The notes under the pieces are model-generated. The model did not search any database. It saw only the letters and a list, made by a program, of their open reading frames with translations, and was not told the DNA's origin. This document shows positions 34,173 to 42,924 of a stretch of 64,000 bases of DNA, piece after piece. Position numbers and translations under genes: made by a program. This DNA is from Maritimibacter sp. 55A14 (GTDB lineage: Bacteria; Pseudomonadota; Alphaproteobacteria; Rhodobacterales; Rhodobacteraceae), in NCBI RefSeq assembly GCF_003122205.1, contig NZ_QEYE01000010.1, forward strand, positions 62,001-126,000, written 5' to 3'. The stretch's first letter is position 1; every line of letters starts with the position of its first letter.

Positions 34173-35249
34173 TCAGTCGAACATGCCGGTCACGCGGCCC
34201 AGCAGCATGAAGGCGCGCGCTGTGCGCGTGTTGGCAAGCTCGGCGACATCCTGATCTCTGGCGTTCGGCTCAAAGGCGGCGAAAGTCTTGTCGAACTGGC
34301 GCAGGAAATGATGCACCGCATCGCGGAAGACCGGATCCTTCTTCATCCGTCCGGCCGAGAGCGCCAGCGAGGACCGGTCGCGCACCCCGCCGAGCGCCGC
34401 GATTTCCCCGCCGCGCGCGCCGGTCGCGAACTTGCGCCAGACCTCGGGGCGCGAGCGGTCAGGAACAAGATCGTCCATGTAGATGCCGTCCTGCGAGAGC
34501 AGCGTCAGCACGTCCTGCGCGGCGCGCACCAGCCGGGCCACGTCGTGATCCTCCAGCGCGCGGCGCAGGGCGCGGAAGCCTTCCCGGTCGTTCTCGTTTT
34601 CCGGGAAGTTCAGCGCGCGCACGAATTCGCTGACGGTGATCGGCGTGCGGTAGGGATCGGGGGTACCGCCCAGCGCCAGGCTGGGCTGCGTGTCCTGCGT
34701 CTCGGCCTCCGGCGCGGGGCCAAGCGCGGGTTTCTCCGCCGGGGGTTGCGCCGGTGCGCCGATCTCACGCCGGGAATTGAAGCTCGCCAGGGCGCTCTCG
34801 GCCTTCTTCTGCGCCGCCGCGATCTCGTCGAGCTTGCGCTCAACCGAAGGCTTGATTGCCATGCCGGCGTTCTGCCGGTCCGTGACATAGGCCTGGCGCA
34901 TCGAGTCGAGCGCCGACTGGAGCCGCGCGGATTCCTCGCGCATAATGCGCGAAGTCTTGGCCACCGAACAGGCAACCCAGATCAGCGCGACCGGCAGGAA
35001 GATCGCGACGAAGGTCATCGCGGTGCCGGCCGGGTCCGCCCCGCCTTCGGTATCCGGGTCGAGCAGCAAGAAGAAAAGCCCCACCGCGATCGCCCAGAGC
35101 ACCGTCAGTATCGCCCCGACGATATCGGTGGGCGACATGGACTGGACGGTCCTGCGGCCATAAACGCCCAGATCGAGTGCGGGATCCTTCGCCCCCGCAC
35201 CCTTCGGCGCAGGCCTGGGCGGCGCCTCTTTCCGTTCTGCGTCGGCCAT
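34173..35249 (-). CDS. Conserved membrane protein of unknown function
   Basis: 358-residue protein. A Pro/Ala-rich cytoplasmic N terminus (1-35) is followed by two membrane segments (about 42-63 and 76-95), a coiled-coil-like Arg/Glu/Gln helix (about 100-155), a Pro/Ala-rich linker (about 160-200) and a soluble helical domain (about 205-355) with FRALRRALEDHDVARLVRAAQDVLTLLSQDGIYMDDL. I recognise the architecture as a conserved Rhodobacteraceae hypothetical with no established function. It lies convergent to moeA and upstream of greA in the order of transcription shown by the minus strand. Confidence 0.72.
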   Translation of the reverse strand: MADAERKEAPPRPAPKGAGAKDPALDLGVYGRRTVQSMSPTDIVGAILTVLWAIAVGLFFLLLDPDTEGGADPAGTAMTFVAIFLPVALIWVACSVAKTSRIMREESARLQSALDSMRQAYVTDRQNAGMAIKPSVERKLDEIAAAQKKAESALASFNSRREIGAPAQPPAEKPALGPAPEAETQDTQPSLALGGTPDPYRTPITVSEFVRALNFPENENDREGFRALRRALEDHDVARLVRAAQDVLTLLSQDGIYMDDLVPDRSRPEVWRKFATGARGGEIAALGGVRDRSSLALSAGRMKKDPVFRDAVHHFLRQFDKTFAAFEPNARDQDVAELANTRTARAFMLLGRVTGMFD

Positions 35250-35277
35250 GCATGTGCCCCCCGGCTGGCCCGATCCC

Positions 35278-35748
35278 CTAGACGTATCGCACCGACAGCA
35301 CTTCGTAGCTGCGCGTGCCGCCCGGCGTGTTGACCTCGACGCTGTCGCCCTCTTCCTTGCCGATCAGGGCGCGCGCCAGAGGCGACTTGATGTTGAGCAG
35401 GCCGTTCTCGATATCGGCTTCGGCCTCGCCGACGATCTGATAGGTCTTTTCCGCGTCGGTATCCTCATCCACCAGCTTGACGGTCGCGCCGAACTTGATC
35501 GAGCCCGAGAGCCGCGAGATGTCCACGACCTCGGCCAGACCGAGCATTCCCTCGATCTCCTTGATGCGGCCTTCGATGAAGCTCTGCTTTTCGCGCGCGG
35601 CATGATACTCGGCGTTTTCCGACAGGTCGCCATGCTCGCGCGCCTCCGCGATCGCGGCGATCACGGCGGGGCGTTCCACGGATTTGAGCGTCTTGAGCTC
35701 ACCGTTCAGGGCGGCATGCCCTTTCGGGGTCATCAGTATCTTTTCCAT
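35278..35748 (-). CDS. greA: Transcription elongation factor GreA
   Basis: 156-residue GreA, which rescues backtracked RNA polymerase by stimulating transcript cleavage. The N-terminal coiled coil carries the catalytic acidic tip D41 and E44 in [18 protein letters not shown], and the C-terminal FKBP-like domain has GATVKLVD and [18 protein letters not shown]. Length matches the family. The ATG at 35748 is the standard start; the longer open frame upstream is non-coding. It is divergent from the ETF-QO gene. Confidence 0.96.
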   Translation of the reverse strand: MEKILMTPKGHAALNGELKTLKSVERPAVIAAIAEAREHGDLSENAEYHAAREKQSFIEGRIKEIEGMLGLAEVVDISRLSGSIKFGATVKLVDEDTDAEKTYQIVGEAEADIENGLLNIKSPLARALIGKEEGDSVEVNTPGGTRSYEVLSVRYV

Positions 35749-35913
35749 GCGCTCTCTTCGTAATTCGCGTGGCGGTCTCTGGGCTCCAAGCCTGCAACAA
35801 TACAGAACGGGCAATCAGTTGCAAATCATCTGAGCGGCGGGCCGATTGCAAGCGCATATTGCCGCCGGGGCGCCGCACATGCCGTTTCGGGGCAAAATGA
35901 TGTCGCGTCGCAA

Positions 35914-35942
35914 TTGACCCCCGGCGGCGCGGTAAGATAGGT
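35914..35942 (+). promoter_or_regulatory. Putative promoter of the ETF-QO gene
   Basis: TTGACC followed after 16-17 bases by GATAGGT, about 66 bases before the ETF-QO start. A good -35 element with an acceptable -10, in the 259-base region shared with divergent greA. Confidence 0.4.
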
Positions 35943-36007
35943 CTGTCTAACGCTGGATTTCCCGCCGGCAAAGGCGCTTTGCCCGGCCCCGAGAAGAGGT
36001 AGACCCG

Positions 36008-37663
36008 ATGTCCGAGATCGAACGCGAGGCCATGGAATGCGACGTGGTGATCGTTGGCGCAGGCCCCGCCGGGCTGAGCGCCGCGATCCGTCTCAAGCAG
36101 CTCGACGCCGACCTGAACGTGATCGTGCTGGAAAAGGGCGCCGAGGTGGGCGCGCATATCCTGTCGGGCGCGGTTCTGGACCCGTCCGGGCTGACCGCGC
36201 TGATCCCCGACTGGAAGGAGAAGGGCGCGCCGCTGAACGTACCGGTCAAGGAAGATAATTTCTATATCCTGGGCGAAGCGGTCAAGATGCGCATCCCCAA
36301 CTGGCCGATGCCGCCGCTGATGAACAATCATGGCAACTACATCGTCTCGATGGGCAATGTCTGCCGCTGGATGGCCGAACAGGCCGAAGGCATGGGCGTG
36401 GAGATATTTCCCGGCATGGCCTGCTCGGAAATCGTCTATGGCGAGAATGGCGAGGTGAAGGGCGTCGTCGCGGGTGAGTTCGGCCGCCAGAAGGACGGCA
36501 CGCCGGGTCCCAATTACGAACCCGGCATGGAGCTGCACGGCAAATACGTCTTCCTTTCGGAAGGCGTGCGCGGCTCTCTCTCCAAGGAAGTCATCGCCAA
36601 GTTCGACCTGGCCCGCGATGCCGATGTGCCGAAATTCGGCCTCGGTATGAAGGAGATCTGGGAGGTCAGGCCGGAGAACCACAACGAGGGCGAGGTCACG
36701 CACACGATGGGCTGGCCGCTGGGCTGGAAGACCGGGGGCGGGTCTTTCATGTACCATCTCGACAACAACCAGGTCTATGTCGGCTACATCGTCGATCTGA
36801 ACTACAGGAACCCGCATCTCTACCCTTACATGGAGTTCCAGCGCTGGAAGCATCACCCGACGATCGCGAAGGTGCTCGAAGGCGGGAAGCGCGTGGCCTA
36901 TGGCGCGCGGGCCGTCACCAAGGGCGGGTTCCAGTCGATGCCCAGGGCCTGCTTCCCCGGCGGCGCGCTGTTGGGCTGTTCGGTGGGGCTGGTGAACCTG
37001 CCGCGCATCAAGGGCAACCACAATGCCATGTTCTCGGGCAAGGCCGCGGCCGAGGCCGCCTATGCCGCGATCCAGGCCGGGCGGTCGGGCGACGAGTTGA
37101 CCGATTACGACGCCGAACTTCGGTCGGGTCCGGTGGGCCGCGATCTCAAGCGGGTGCGCAACGTGGCGCCGCTCAACGGGCGGTTCGGCCCGCTGGGCGG
37201 GCTGACGCTGGGCGGCTTCGACATGTGGTTCCAGACCGTCTTCAAGGTCAGCCCCTTCGGTACGCTCAAGCACGGCAAGAACGACGCGCAGGCCACCGGC
37301 AAGGCCGCCGATTATCCCAAGATCGACTACCCCCGGCCGGACGGCAAGCTCAGCTTCGACCGGCTGACCAATGTCAGCTTCTCGGGCACCAACCATGAAG
37401 AGGACGAGCCCTGCCACCTGCAACTGCTCGACCCGTCCATTCCCATCGACGTGAACCTTCCGGAATACGACGAGCCCGCGCAACGCTACTGCCCGGCGGC
37501 CGTCTATGAGGTGGTGCGGGACGAGGACGGCTCCAACCCGCGCTTCCAGATCAACGCGCAGAACTGCGTGCACTGCAAGACCTGCGACATCAAGGATCCA
37601 AGCGAGAACATCCGCTGGGTCACGCCGCAGGGCGGGGAAGGGCCGACCTACCCGAATATGTGA
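36008..37663 (+). CDS. Electron transfer flavoprotein-ubiquinone oxidoreductase
   Basis: 551-residue ETF-QO, which passes electrons from electron-transfer flavoprotein to the quinone pool during fatty-acid and amino-acid oxidation. FAD-binding GAGPAG is at residues 17-22; the central quinone/membrane-binding region includes SFMYHLDNNQVYVGYIVDLNY near 244-264; the C-terminal 4Fe-4S site uses C495 and the CVHCKTC cluster C520, C523, C526. It is a peripheral inner-membrane protein. Length matches the bacterial enzyme. The 3' end carries a tandem 14-base duplication spanning the stop codon. Confidence 0.96.
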   Translation: MSEIEREAMECDVVIVGAGPAGLSAAIRLKQLDADLNVIVLEKGAEVGAHILSGAVLDPSGLTALIPDWKEKGAPLNVPVKEDNFYILGEAVKMRIPNWPMPPLMNNHGNYIVSMGNVCRWMAEQAEGMGVEIFPGMACSEIVYGENGEVKGVVAGEFGRQKDGTPGPNYEPGMELHGKYVFLSEGVRGSLSKEVIAKFDLARDADVPKFGLGMKEIWEVRPENHNEGEVTHTMGWPLGWKTGGGSFMYHLDNNQVYVGYIVDLNYRNPHLYPYMEFQRWKHHPTIAKVLEGGKRVAYGARAVTKGGFQSMPRACFPGGALLGCSVGLVNLPRIKGNHNAMFSGKAAAEAAYAAIQAGRSGDELTDYDAELRSGPVGRDLKRVRNVAPLNGRFGPLGGLTLGGFDMWFQTVFKVSPFGTLKHGKNDAQATGKAADYPKIDYPRPDGKLSFDRLTNVSFSGTNHEEDEPCHLQLLDPSIPIDVNLPEYDEPAQRYCPAAVYEVVRDEDGSNPRFQINAQNCVHCKTCDIKDPSENIRWVTPQGGEGPTYPNM

Positions 37664-37683
37664 CAAGGGATATGTGACAAGGG
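37656..37683 (+). repeat. Tandem 14-base duplication at the ETF-QO stop
   Basis: ATATGTGACAAGGG occurs twice head to tail, 37656-37669 and 37670-37683. The first copy contains the last codon and TGA stop of the ETF-QO gene. It is a simple local duplication, not a mobile element. Confidence 0.9.
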
Positions 37684-37996
37684 CGGCCACACGTAGGTTT
37701 TCCGCGACACGTCTCGTCCGGGCGCCGCCCTTTGCTCCAACTGCCCGACAAGGGCCCGGAGCGCTCATCCGGCCTCGCAGCAGCGACGACCGTATAGCAG
37801 GCCATCGCGGACGATCGCGGCGCCCGGACCCTGATGGTACTGTTTCTTCCAGAAATGGAAGCCCCCCCTGTTGCCTGGAATGTGATATCTCCGGCGCGTG
37901 CCGCCGCCCGGATAGATCCGCGACGCATTGCCATTCGGGGGGTGGCAAACTAGGCTTTCCGTCAATCCGATGAACGACGACGGAGCCCGTCAGCCC
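37664..37996. other. 333-base region upstream of the TPR protein without a supported gene
   Basis: It starts with the tandem repeat, then an inverted repeat AAGGGCGGC (37679-37687) and GCCGCCCTT (37724-37732) with a 36-base spacer that might end the ETF-QO transcript. The rest holds an open minus-strand frame (37765-37965) with Arg/Gly-rich coding appearance but no family or ribosome site. The promoter of the TPR gene should lie at its 3' end. Confidence 0.5.
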
Positions 37997-39703
37997 ATGA
38001 TCTTCCTGTCCCGCCGTATCGCGGCCGTCCCGCTCGCCCTGTCGCTGGTCCTGGGCGCCATGCCCGCGCTGGCCGAACCGACGCCGTCGGGCGCCTATCT
38101 GGCGGCGCGCCACGCCTCGATGTCCAACGACTACGACGCGGCCCGCCGCTACTATGTCGAGGCGCTGGCGCGCGACCGGGACAACACCACGCTGATGGAG
38201 AACGCGCTGGTCGCCTTCGTCGGCATGGGCGATGTGGAGCGCAGCCTGCCGATCGCCCGCCGGCTGGAGGGGCTCGACAGTTCCAGCCAGCTTGCCGGGC
38301 TCGTGATGCTGACCGACCGGATCGCCAAGGGCGAGTTCGCCGAGGTGGTGGAGGCATTCGACTCCGGTGCCGAATACAGCCCGCTGGTGGACGGGCTGGT
38401 ACATGGCTGGGCACTTCTGGGCGCGGGCCGCATGTCCGAGGCCACGGCGCGTTTCGAATCGGTGACCGAAGCCCGCGGGATGGAGGCGTTCGGATTTTAC
38501 CACAAGGCGCTGGCATTGGCCGCGGTGGGCGATTTCGAAGGCGCCGACGCCGCGCTGACCGATGAGGAGGGCAATACCCGCCGGATCAGCCGCAGTGCGC
38601 TGATCGCCCACGCCCAGATCCTGGCCCAGCTCGAACGCGGCGCGGATGCGGTGGCGCTGCTCGACCAGGCGCTGCGGCTGGGCACCGACCCGGAAATCGC
38701 CGCGCTGCGCGAACGGATCGCCGCCGGCGCGCCGGTCGCCTACGATTTCCTGACCACCCCGCAGCAGGGCGTGGCGGAAGTGTACTTCTCGCTGGCCTCG
38801 GCGGTGCGCGGCGACGCCTCGGGGGCGCATACGCTGCTCTATGCGCGGCTGGCGCAGCATCTGCGGCCCGACGGGGTTGAGATCCTGCTGCTGGTCGCGG
38901 AGCTTCTGGAATCGCTCGGCCAGCACGATCTCGCCGTGGCGGCCTACCGCAAGGTGCCGCAGAACCACCCGGCTTTCTACTCCGCCGAGATCGGGCGCGC
39001 CGACGCGCTCAACCGGTCCGGCAAGCCCGATGCGGCCATCGAGGTGCTGAGCAACCTGGCCAAGATCAACGCCGACAATCCGGCGGTTCATATCGCGCTT
39101 GGCGATGCGCTGCGCCGCGAGGAACGCTTCGCCGAAGCCGCGCGCGTCTATGACGACGCGATCGCGACCCTGCCCGAGCCGCCGCAGGCGAACCACTGGT
39201 TCGTCTACTATTCGCGCGGAATTTCCAATGAACGGGCCGACGACTGGGACGCCGCCGAGGCGGATTTCCGCAAGGCGCTGGAACTGTCTCCGGATCAGCC
39301 GCTGGTGCTGAACTACCTGGGCTATTCGATGGTGGAGAAGCGCGAGAATCTCGACGAGGCGCAGGAGATGATCGAGAAGGCCGTCGCGGCGCGGCCCGAG
39401 GACGGCTACATCACCGACAGCCTGGGCTGGGTCCGCTACAGGCTGGGCAAGTTCCAGGAGGCGGTCGAGCCGATGGAACGCGCCGTCGAACTGGAGCCGG
39501 TGGACCCGGTCGTCAACGACCATCTGGGCGATGTCTACTGGATGGTGGGCCGCAAGATGGAAGCGCGGTTCCAGTGGAAGCGGGCGCTATCCTTCGACCC
39601 CGAGGAAAAGGAGGCCAAGCGCATCCGCCGCAAGCTGGAGGTCGGCCTGGACGCGGTGCTCAAGGAAGAGGGCGAACGTTCCGTTTCGCAGAATGGCGAT
39701 TGA
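37997..39703 (+). CDS. Exported tetratricopeptide-repeat protein
   Basis: 568-residue protein with a signal peptide (hydrophobic core about residues 8-22, MPALA/EP cleavage), then multiple TPR units across the whole length, for example [19 protein letters not shown] near 43, [32 protein letters not shown] near 360, [31 protein letters not shown] near 435 and [28 protein letters not shown] near 505. TPRs bind partner proteins; a periplasmic scaffold or an outer-membrane assembly role is possible. Start 37997 gives the signal peptide with CGGAG 9 bases upstream; 37970 is an alternative. Its stop lies inside ispE. Confidence 0.85.
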   Translation: MIFLSRRIAAVPLALSLVLGAMPALAEPTPSGAYLAARHASMSNDYDAARRYYVEALARDRDNTTLMENALVAFVGMGDVERSLPIARRLEGLDSSSQLAGLVMLTDRIAKGEFAEVVEAFDSGAEYSPLVDGLVHGWALLGAGRMSEATARFESVTEARGMEAFGFYHKALALAAVGDFEGADAALTDEEGNTRRISRSALIAHAQILAQLERGADAVALLDQALRLGTDPEIAALRERIAAGAPVAYDFLTTPQQGVAEVYFSLASAVRGDASGAHTLLYARLAQHLRPDGVEILLLVAELLESLGQHDLAVAAYRKVPQNHPAFYSAEIGRADALNRSGKPDAAIEVLSNLAKINADNPAVHIALGDALRREERFAEAARVYDDAIATLPEPPQANHWFVYYSRGISNERADDWDAAEADFRKALELSPDQPLVLNYLGYSMVEKRENLDEAQEMIEKAVAARPEDGYITDSLGWVRYRLGKFQEAVEPMERAVELEPVDPVVNDHLGDVYWMVGRKMEARFQWKRALSFDPEEKEAKRIRRKLEVGLDAVLKEEGERSVSQNGD

Positions 39704-40532
39704 GGAATTTGCGCCGGCCAAGGTCAATCTTGCGCTTCATGTGACCGGCCGGCGGGACGACGGCTATCACCTTCTCGACAGTCTGGTGGTGTTCGCGGGC
39801 GCGGGCGACAGGGTCTCGGCCGCGCCCGCGGCGGACCTGACCCTGACAATCGGCGGGCCAATGGCAGCGGGCGTGCCCAGCGGCGGCGACAACCTCGTTC
39901 TGCGGGCGGCATGCCTCATGGGCGCGGGGCAGGGCGCACGGCTGGATCTGGAAAAGAACCTGCCGGTGGCCTCAGGCATCGGCGGCGGCTCGGCCGACGC
40001 GGCGGCGACCTTGCGCGCGCTGGCGCGGCTCTGGCAGGTGCCGCTGCCGGAGCCGGAGGCGGTGCTGGCGCTCGGGGCCGATCTGCCCGTTTGCCTGGCC
40101 GGACAGCCCGCGCGGATGTCGGGTATCGGCGAGACACTGGCGCCGGTGCCGCCCCTGCCGCCCTGCTGGCTGGTGCTGGTCAATCCCGGTGTGGCACTGG
40201 AAACCCGCACGGTCTTTGCGGGGCTCGAGCGCGCCGACAATCTGCTGATGGAGCCGTTTCCGACGCGCTGGGGGGACGCGGGCGGGCTGGTGGCCTGGCT
40301 CGCCCGGCAGCGCAACGATCTGGAGGCGCCGGCCTGCCGAACCTGCCCGGCGATCAGCGAGGTTCTGTCGGCGCTCGGCGGGCAACCGGGCGTGGCGCTG
40401 GCGCGCATGTCGGGCTCGGGCGCGACCTGTTTCGGGCTCTGCGGGCAGGAGGCGGCGGCGCGGGCCGCTGCGCGCGTACTCGGCGCGGCCCGGCCGGATT
40501 GGTGGGTGACGGCTGCGCCGCTGCTGGACTGA
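39693..40532 (+). CDS. ispE: 4-diphosphocytidyl-2-C-methyl-D-erythritol kinase
   Basis: 279-residue GHMP kinase of the non-mevalonate isoprenoid pathway, phosphorylating CDP-methylerythritol. Family motifs are [26 protein letters not shown] near residues 6-31, the ATP-binding [20 protein letters not shown] near 91-110, and the C-terminal [13 protein letters not shown] near 241-253. It overlaps the TPR gene by 11 bases. Another pathway gene, ispH, and a polyprenyl diphosphate synthase gene are also in this window but in separate units. Confidence 0.96.
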   Translation: MAIEEFAPAKVNLALHVTGRRDDGYHLLDSLVVFAGAGDRVSAAPAADLTLTIGGPMAAGVPSGGDNLVLRAACLMGAGQGARLDLEKNLPVASGIGGGSADAAATLRALARLWQVPLPEPEAVLALGADLPVCLAGQPARMSGIGETLAPVPPLPPCWLVLVNPGVALETRTVFAGLERADNLLMEPFPTRWGDAGGLVAWLARQRNDLEAPACRTCPAISEVLSALGGQPGVALARMSGSGATCFGLCGQEAAARAAARVLGAARPDWWVTAAPLLD

Positions 40533-40548
40533 CAGACGCCCCGTTCGC

Positions 40549-41550
40549 TCAGGCGATCCGCGCCACCACGTAATCGGCCAGGTCGATCAGAAGGGTTTTC
40601 ACGTCGCCCTTGGGCAGTGGGGCCAGCGCCTGCCGCGCCGTGGCCGCCCAAGCGTTCGCGGCGTCGCGGGTGGACCCCAGCGTGCCGTGGCGGGCCATCA
40701 GCGCCAGCGCGCGCTCCAGATCGCCGTCGCGCTGGTCGCCATTCTCGATCACCCGCGACCAGAAGGCACGCTCCGCCGCGTCCGCCTCTGCCACCGCCTT
40801 GATGACCGGCAGCGTCAGCTTGCGCTCGCGGAAATCGTCGCCGGTATTCTTGCCCAGATCGCCCGTCGCGCCGCCGTAATCCAGCAGGTCGTCCACGATC
40901 TGGAAGGCAATCCCCAGCGCGTCGCCATAGGCGTGGAGCGCGGCGACATGCTCCTCCGGTGCGCCGGCGATGACGCCGCCCACCTCGGTCGCGGCGGCGA
41001 AAAGTGCCGCGGTCTTGCCGCGGATCACCTTCAGATAGATCGCCTCGTCCGTGGCCAGGTTGCGCGCGGCGCTCAGTTGCAGAACCTCGCCCTCGGCGAT
41101 GGTGGCCGAGGCGTTGGCCAGGATGTCGAGCACCCGGAGCGAGCCGGTCTCCACCATCAACTGGAACGAACGCGCGAAGAGGTAATCGCCCACCAGGACC
41201 GAAGACGGATTGTCCCAGAGCAGGTTCGCCGTCGGCCGCCCGCGGCGCTGTTCGCTCTCGTCCACCACATCGTCATGCAGCAGGGTGGCGGTGTGGATGA
41301 ACTCCACCGTTGCGGCGAGGTGAATGTGATAGTGGCCCGAATAGCCGCAGAGCCGCGCGGCGGCCAGGGTCAGCATCGGGCGCAGCCGCTTGCCGCCGGC
41401 CTCGATCAGGTGGGCGGTCACTTCGGGAATGCGGGGCGCGTGTTCCGAGGCCATGCGCGCCCGTATGAGCCCGTTCACCGCGGCCATCTCCTCGGCCAGA
41501 AGCGCGGCGAGCGCGTCCTGCGGTTTCGTGCTCATCTCGTCCAGGCTCAT
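40549..41550 (-). CDS. ispB: Polyprenyl diphosphate synthase (octaprenyl/decaprenyl type)
   Basis: 333-residue trans-prenyltransferase making the long isoprenoid side chain of ubiquinone. The two aspartate-rich motifs are present: LLHDDVVDES near residues 88-97 (DDxxD) and QIVDDLLDYGG near 214-224. GGKRLRPMLTLAA near 51-63 is the usual isopentenyl-binding segment. The small residue before the first DDxxD supports a long chain product, and Q-10 would fit alphaproteobacteria, but chain length is inferred. The start at 41550 has AGGTAGGA 6 bases upstream; an upstream ATG in frame is weaker. Confidence 0.93.
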   Translation of the reverse strand: MSLDEMSTKPQDALAALLAEEMAAVNGLIRARMASEHAPRIPEVTAHLIEAGGKRLRPMLTLAAARLCGYSGHYHIHLAATVEFIHTATLLHDDVVDESEQRRGRPTANLLWDNPSSVLVGDYLFARSFQLMVETGSLRVLDILANASATIAEGEVLQLSAARNLATDEAIYLKVIRGKTAALFAAATEVGGVIAGAPEEHVAALHAYGDALGIAFQIVDDLLDYGGATGDLGKNTGDDFRERKLTLPVIKAVAEADAAERAFWSRVIENGDQRDGDLERALALMARHGTLGSTRDAANAWAATARQALAPLPKGDVKTLLIDLADYVVARIA

Positions 41551-41606
41551 CACTGGTCCTACCTGATCCCTCGACAAACGCGGGCGTCTGTCGCTAAGTG
41601 CGAGGT

Positions 41607-41825
41607 ATGAAAGAGCTTCTGCGCACCAACGATCCCACGGTGATCGCCTTCGCCTCGGCCCTGCTCAGGGGGGAGGATATAGACTGCTTCGAGTTGGACG
41701 TCCATATGAGCGTTCTGGAAGGTTCCATCGGCGTGATGCCGCGCCGGCTGATGGTGGCGGATCGCGACCATTTCATGGCGAGTTCGGCGCTGCGCGCCAA
41801 CGGTATCGAAGTTCCGGGTGCCTGA
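41607..41825 (+). CDS. DUF2007-type small protein
   Basis: 72-residue protein resembling DUF2007, annotated elsewhere as putative signal-transducing protein. Pattern: MKELLRTNDPTVIAFASALLRGEDIDCFELD, followed by GVMPRRLMVADRDHFMASSALRANGIEV. Size fits the family, whose fold is ferredoxin-like and function unproved. GAGG precedes the ATG. Its stop lies just before the methyltransferase start, so the two are probably cotranscribed. Confidence 0.78.
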   Translation: MKELLRTNDPTVIAFASALLRGEDIDCFELDVHMSVLEGSIGVMPRRLMVADRDHFMASSALRANGIEVPGA

Positions 41826-41826
41826 G

Positions 41827-42585
41827 ATGGCGTTCGACGAGGCCGATCTGAGCAGGGATGACTTCCTGGGCGGGCGCTTGCAGATCTTTCAGCCGCGCCG
41901 GGGCTACCGCGCCGCGACGGACCCGGTGCTGCTGGCCGCCGCGGTGTCCGCCGCGCACGGCGATACCGTGCTGGAACTGGGCTGCGGGGCGGGGGTGGCG
42001 AGCCTCTGCCTGGGACGGCGGGTGGCGGGTGTCGCGCTATGCGGGCTTGAGATGCAGGCCGACTATGCCGAACTGGCGCGCCGGAACGCGGTGGAGAACG
42101 GGCTGGCATTCGAGGTCGTGACGGGCGACGTGGCGGCACCACCGGGGCCGCTTGCCGGGCGAAGCTTCCGGCATGTGATGGCCAACCCACCCTGGTATCC
42201 GGCGGGCGGCGGCACCCCGGCGGCGGATGTCGGGCGCGAGACCGCGCTGCGGGAGGCCACGCCGCTGGCCGCCTGGATCGACACGGCAACGCGGCGGCTG
42301 GCCCCGCGCGGGGTTCTGACAATAGTCCAGCAGGCAGAACGGATGCCGGAACTTCTGGCAGCGCTCGACGGACGAATGGGCAGCGTGCAGGTCCTGCCGC
42401 TGGCGGCCCGCACGGGGCGCGCGGCGGGCCGGGTGATCCTGCGGGCGCGCAAGGGCGGCCGCGCGGCGTTCCGGCTGGAAGCGCCCTTCATCCTGCATGA
42501 AGGGGCGGCGCATGACCGCGACGGCGACAGCTATACCTCTGTCGCGCAAGGGATTTTGCGCGACGCCCAGCCACTGGAGTTTTGA
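41827..42585 (+). CDS. TrmN6-type SAM methyltransferase (tRNA(Val) adenine-N6 or N5-glutamine family)
   Basis: 252-residue class I methyltransferase. SAM-binding motif I is VLELGCGAGVASLCLG near residues 47-62; the catalytic NPPWY at about 119-123 is the signature of enzymes that methylate adenine N6 in tRNA (TrmN6/YfiC) or glutamine in release factors (PrmC). The N-terminal GGRLQIFQPRRGYRAATDPVLLAAAV segment is closest to TrmN6. The ATG at 41827 directly follows the stop of the DUF2007 gene (overlap of none, 1 base gap). Confidence 0.85.
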   Translation: MAFDEADLSRDDFLGGRLQIFQPRRGYRAATDPVLLAAAVSAAHGDTVLELGCGAGVASLCLGRRVAGVALCGLEMQADYAELARRNAVENGLAFEVVTGDVAAPPGPLAGRSFRHVMANPPWYPAGGGTPAADVGRETALREATPLAAWIDTATRRLAPRGVLTIVQQAERMPELLAALDGRMGSVQVLPLAARTGRAAGRVILRARKGGRAAFRLEAPFILHEGAAHDRDGDSYTSVAQGILRDAQPLEF

Positions 42586-42604
42586 GGCGCGGGGCATTTG
42601 CCTC

Positions 42605-42636
42605 GAGTCGTCTTTAAAGTTCTGGTGACACGACTC
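42605..42636. repeat. Inverted repeat upstream of the YdcH gene
   Basis: GAGTCGT at 42605-42611 is repeated inverted as ACGACTC at 42630-42636, with an 18-base spacer, 52 bases before the YdcH start. It could be an operator or part of the transcript leader. No function can be assigned. Confidence 0.4.
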
Positions 42637-42688
42637 ATGTTTTATGCTGCACTTCAGTTACAGGCTGCATTCACGAGAGGAGGACTAT

Positions 42689-42856
42689 ATGGCTTTGAGT
42701 TCGCATGTGCAGGAACTCCGGAAGAAACACGAAACCCTCTCCAAACGCGTGGAAGAAGCGCAACGAAGTCCCGGTGCGGACGATCTGCGGATCTCCGAAC
42801 TGAAAAAGCAGAAGCTGCGGCTCAAGGAAGAAATCGAGCGGCTCTCGCACGCATAA
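42689..42856 (+). CDS. YdcH family (DUF465) small protein
   Basis: 55-residue helical, highly charged protein of the YdcH/DUF465 family: MALSSHVQELRKKHETLSKRVEEAQRSPG followed by ISELKKQKLRLKEEIERL, a short helical hairpin. Function unknown. Start at 42689 is strongly marked by the GAGAGGAGGA ribosome site. A GC-rich hairpin follows 16 bases after the stop. Confidence 0.88.
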   Translation: MALSSHVQELRKKHETLSKRVEEAQRSPGADDLRISELKKQKLRLKEEIERLSHA

Positions 42857-42872
42857 CCCGTTGAAACGACTG

Positions 42873-42901
42873 GGCGGCAGCGCGCCGTTGCGCGCGCCGC
42901 C
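42873..42901. terminator. Hairpin between YdcH and LysR genes
   Basis: GGCGGC-A-GCGCGC against GCGCGCGCCGCC, one bulged A, with a CGTT loop, 16 bases after the YdcH stop and 24 bases from the convergent LysR stop. It may terminate both. There is no T-tract on the plus side beyond GTTTG. Confidence 0.5.
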
Positions 42902-42924
42902 GTTTGCGTCGGCTGGCCGTACCG

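Noticed and set aside
37765..37965. Arg/Gly-rich minus-strand ORF of 66 codons upstream of the TPR gene
   Set aside because: No ATG, no ribosome site and lower third-position GC than the real genes around it; left as an unsupported frame in the intergenic region.
35699..39523. 1274-codon minus-strand open frame
   Set aside because: It runs antisense to ETF-QO and the TPR protein, both of which have clear motifs. Long antisense frames are expected in DNA with this GC content.
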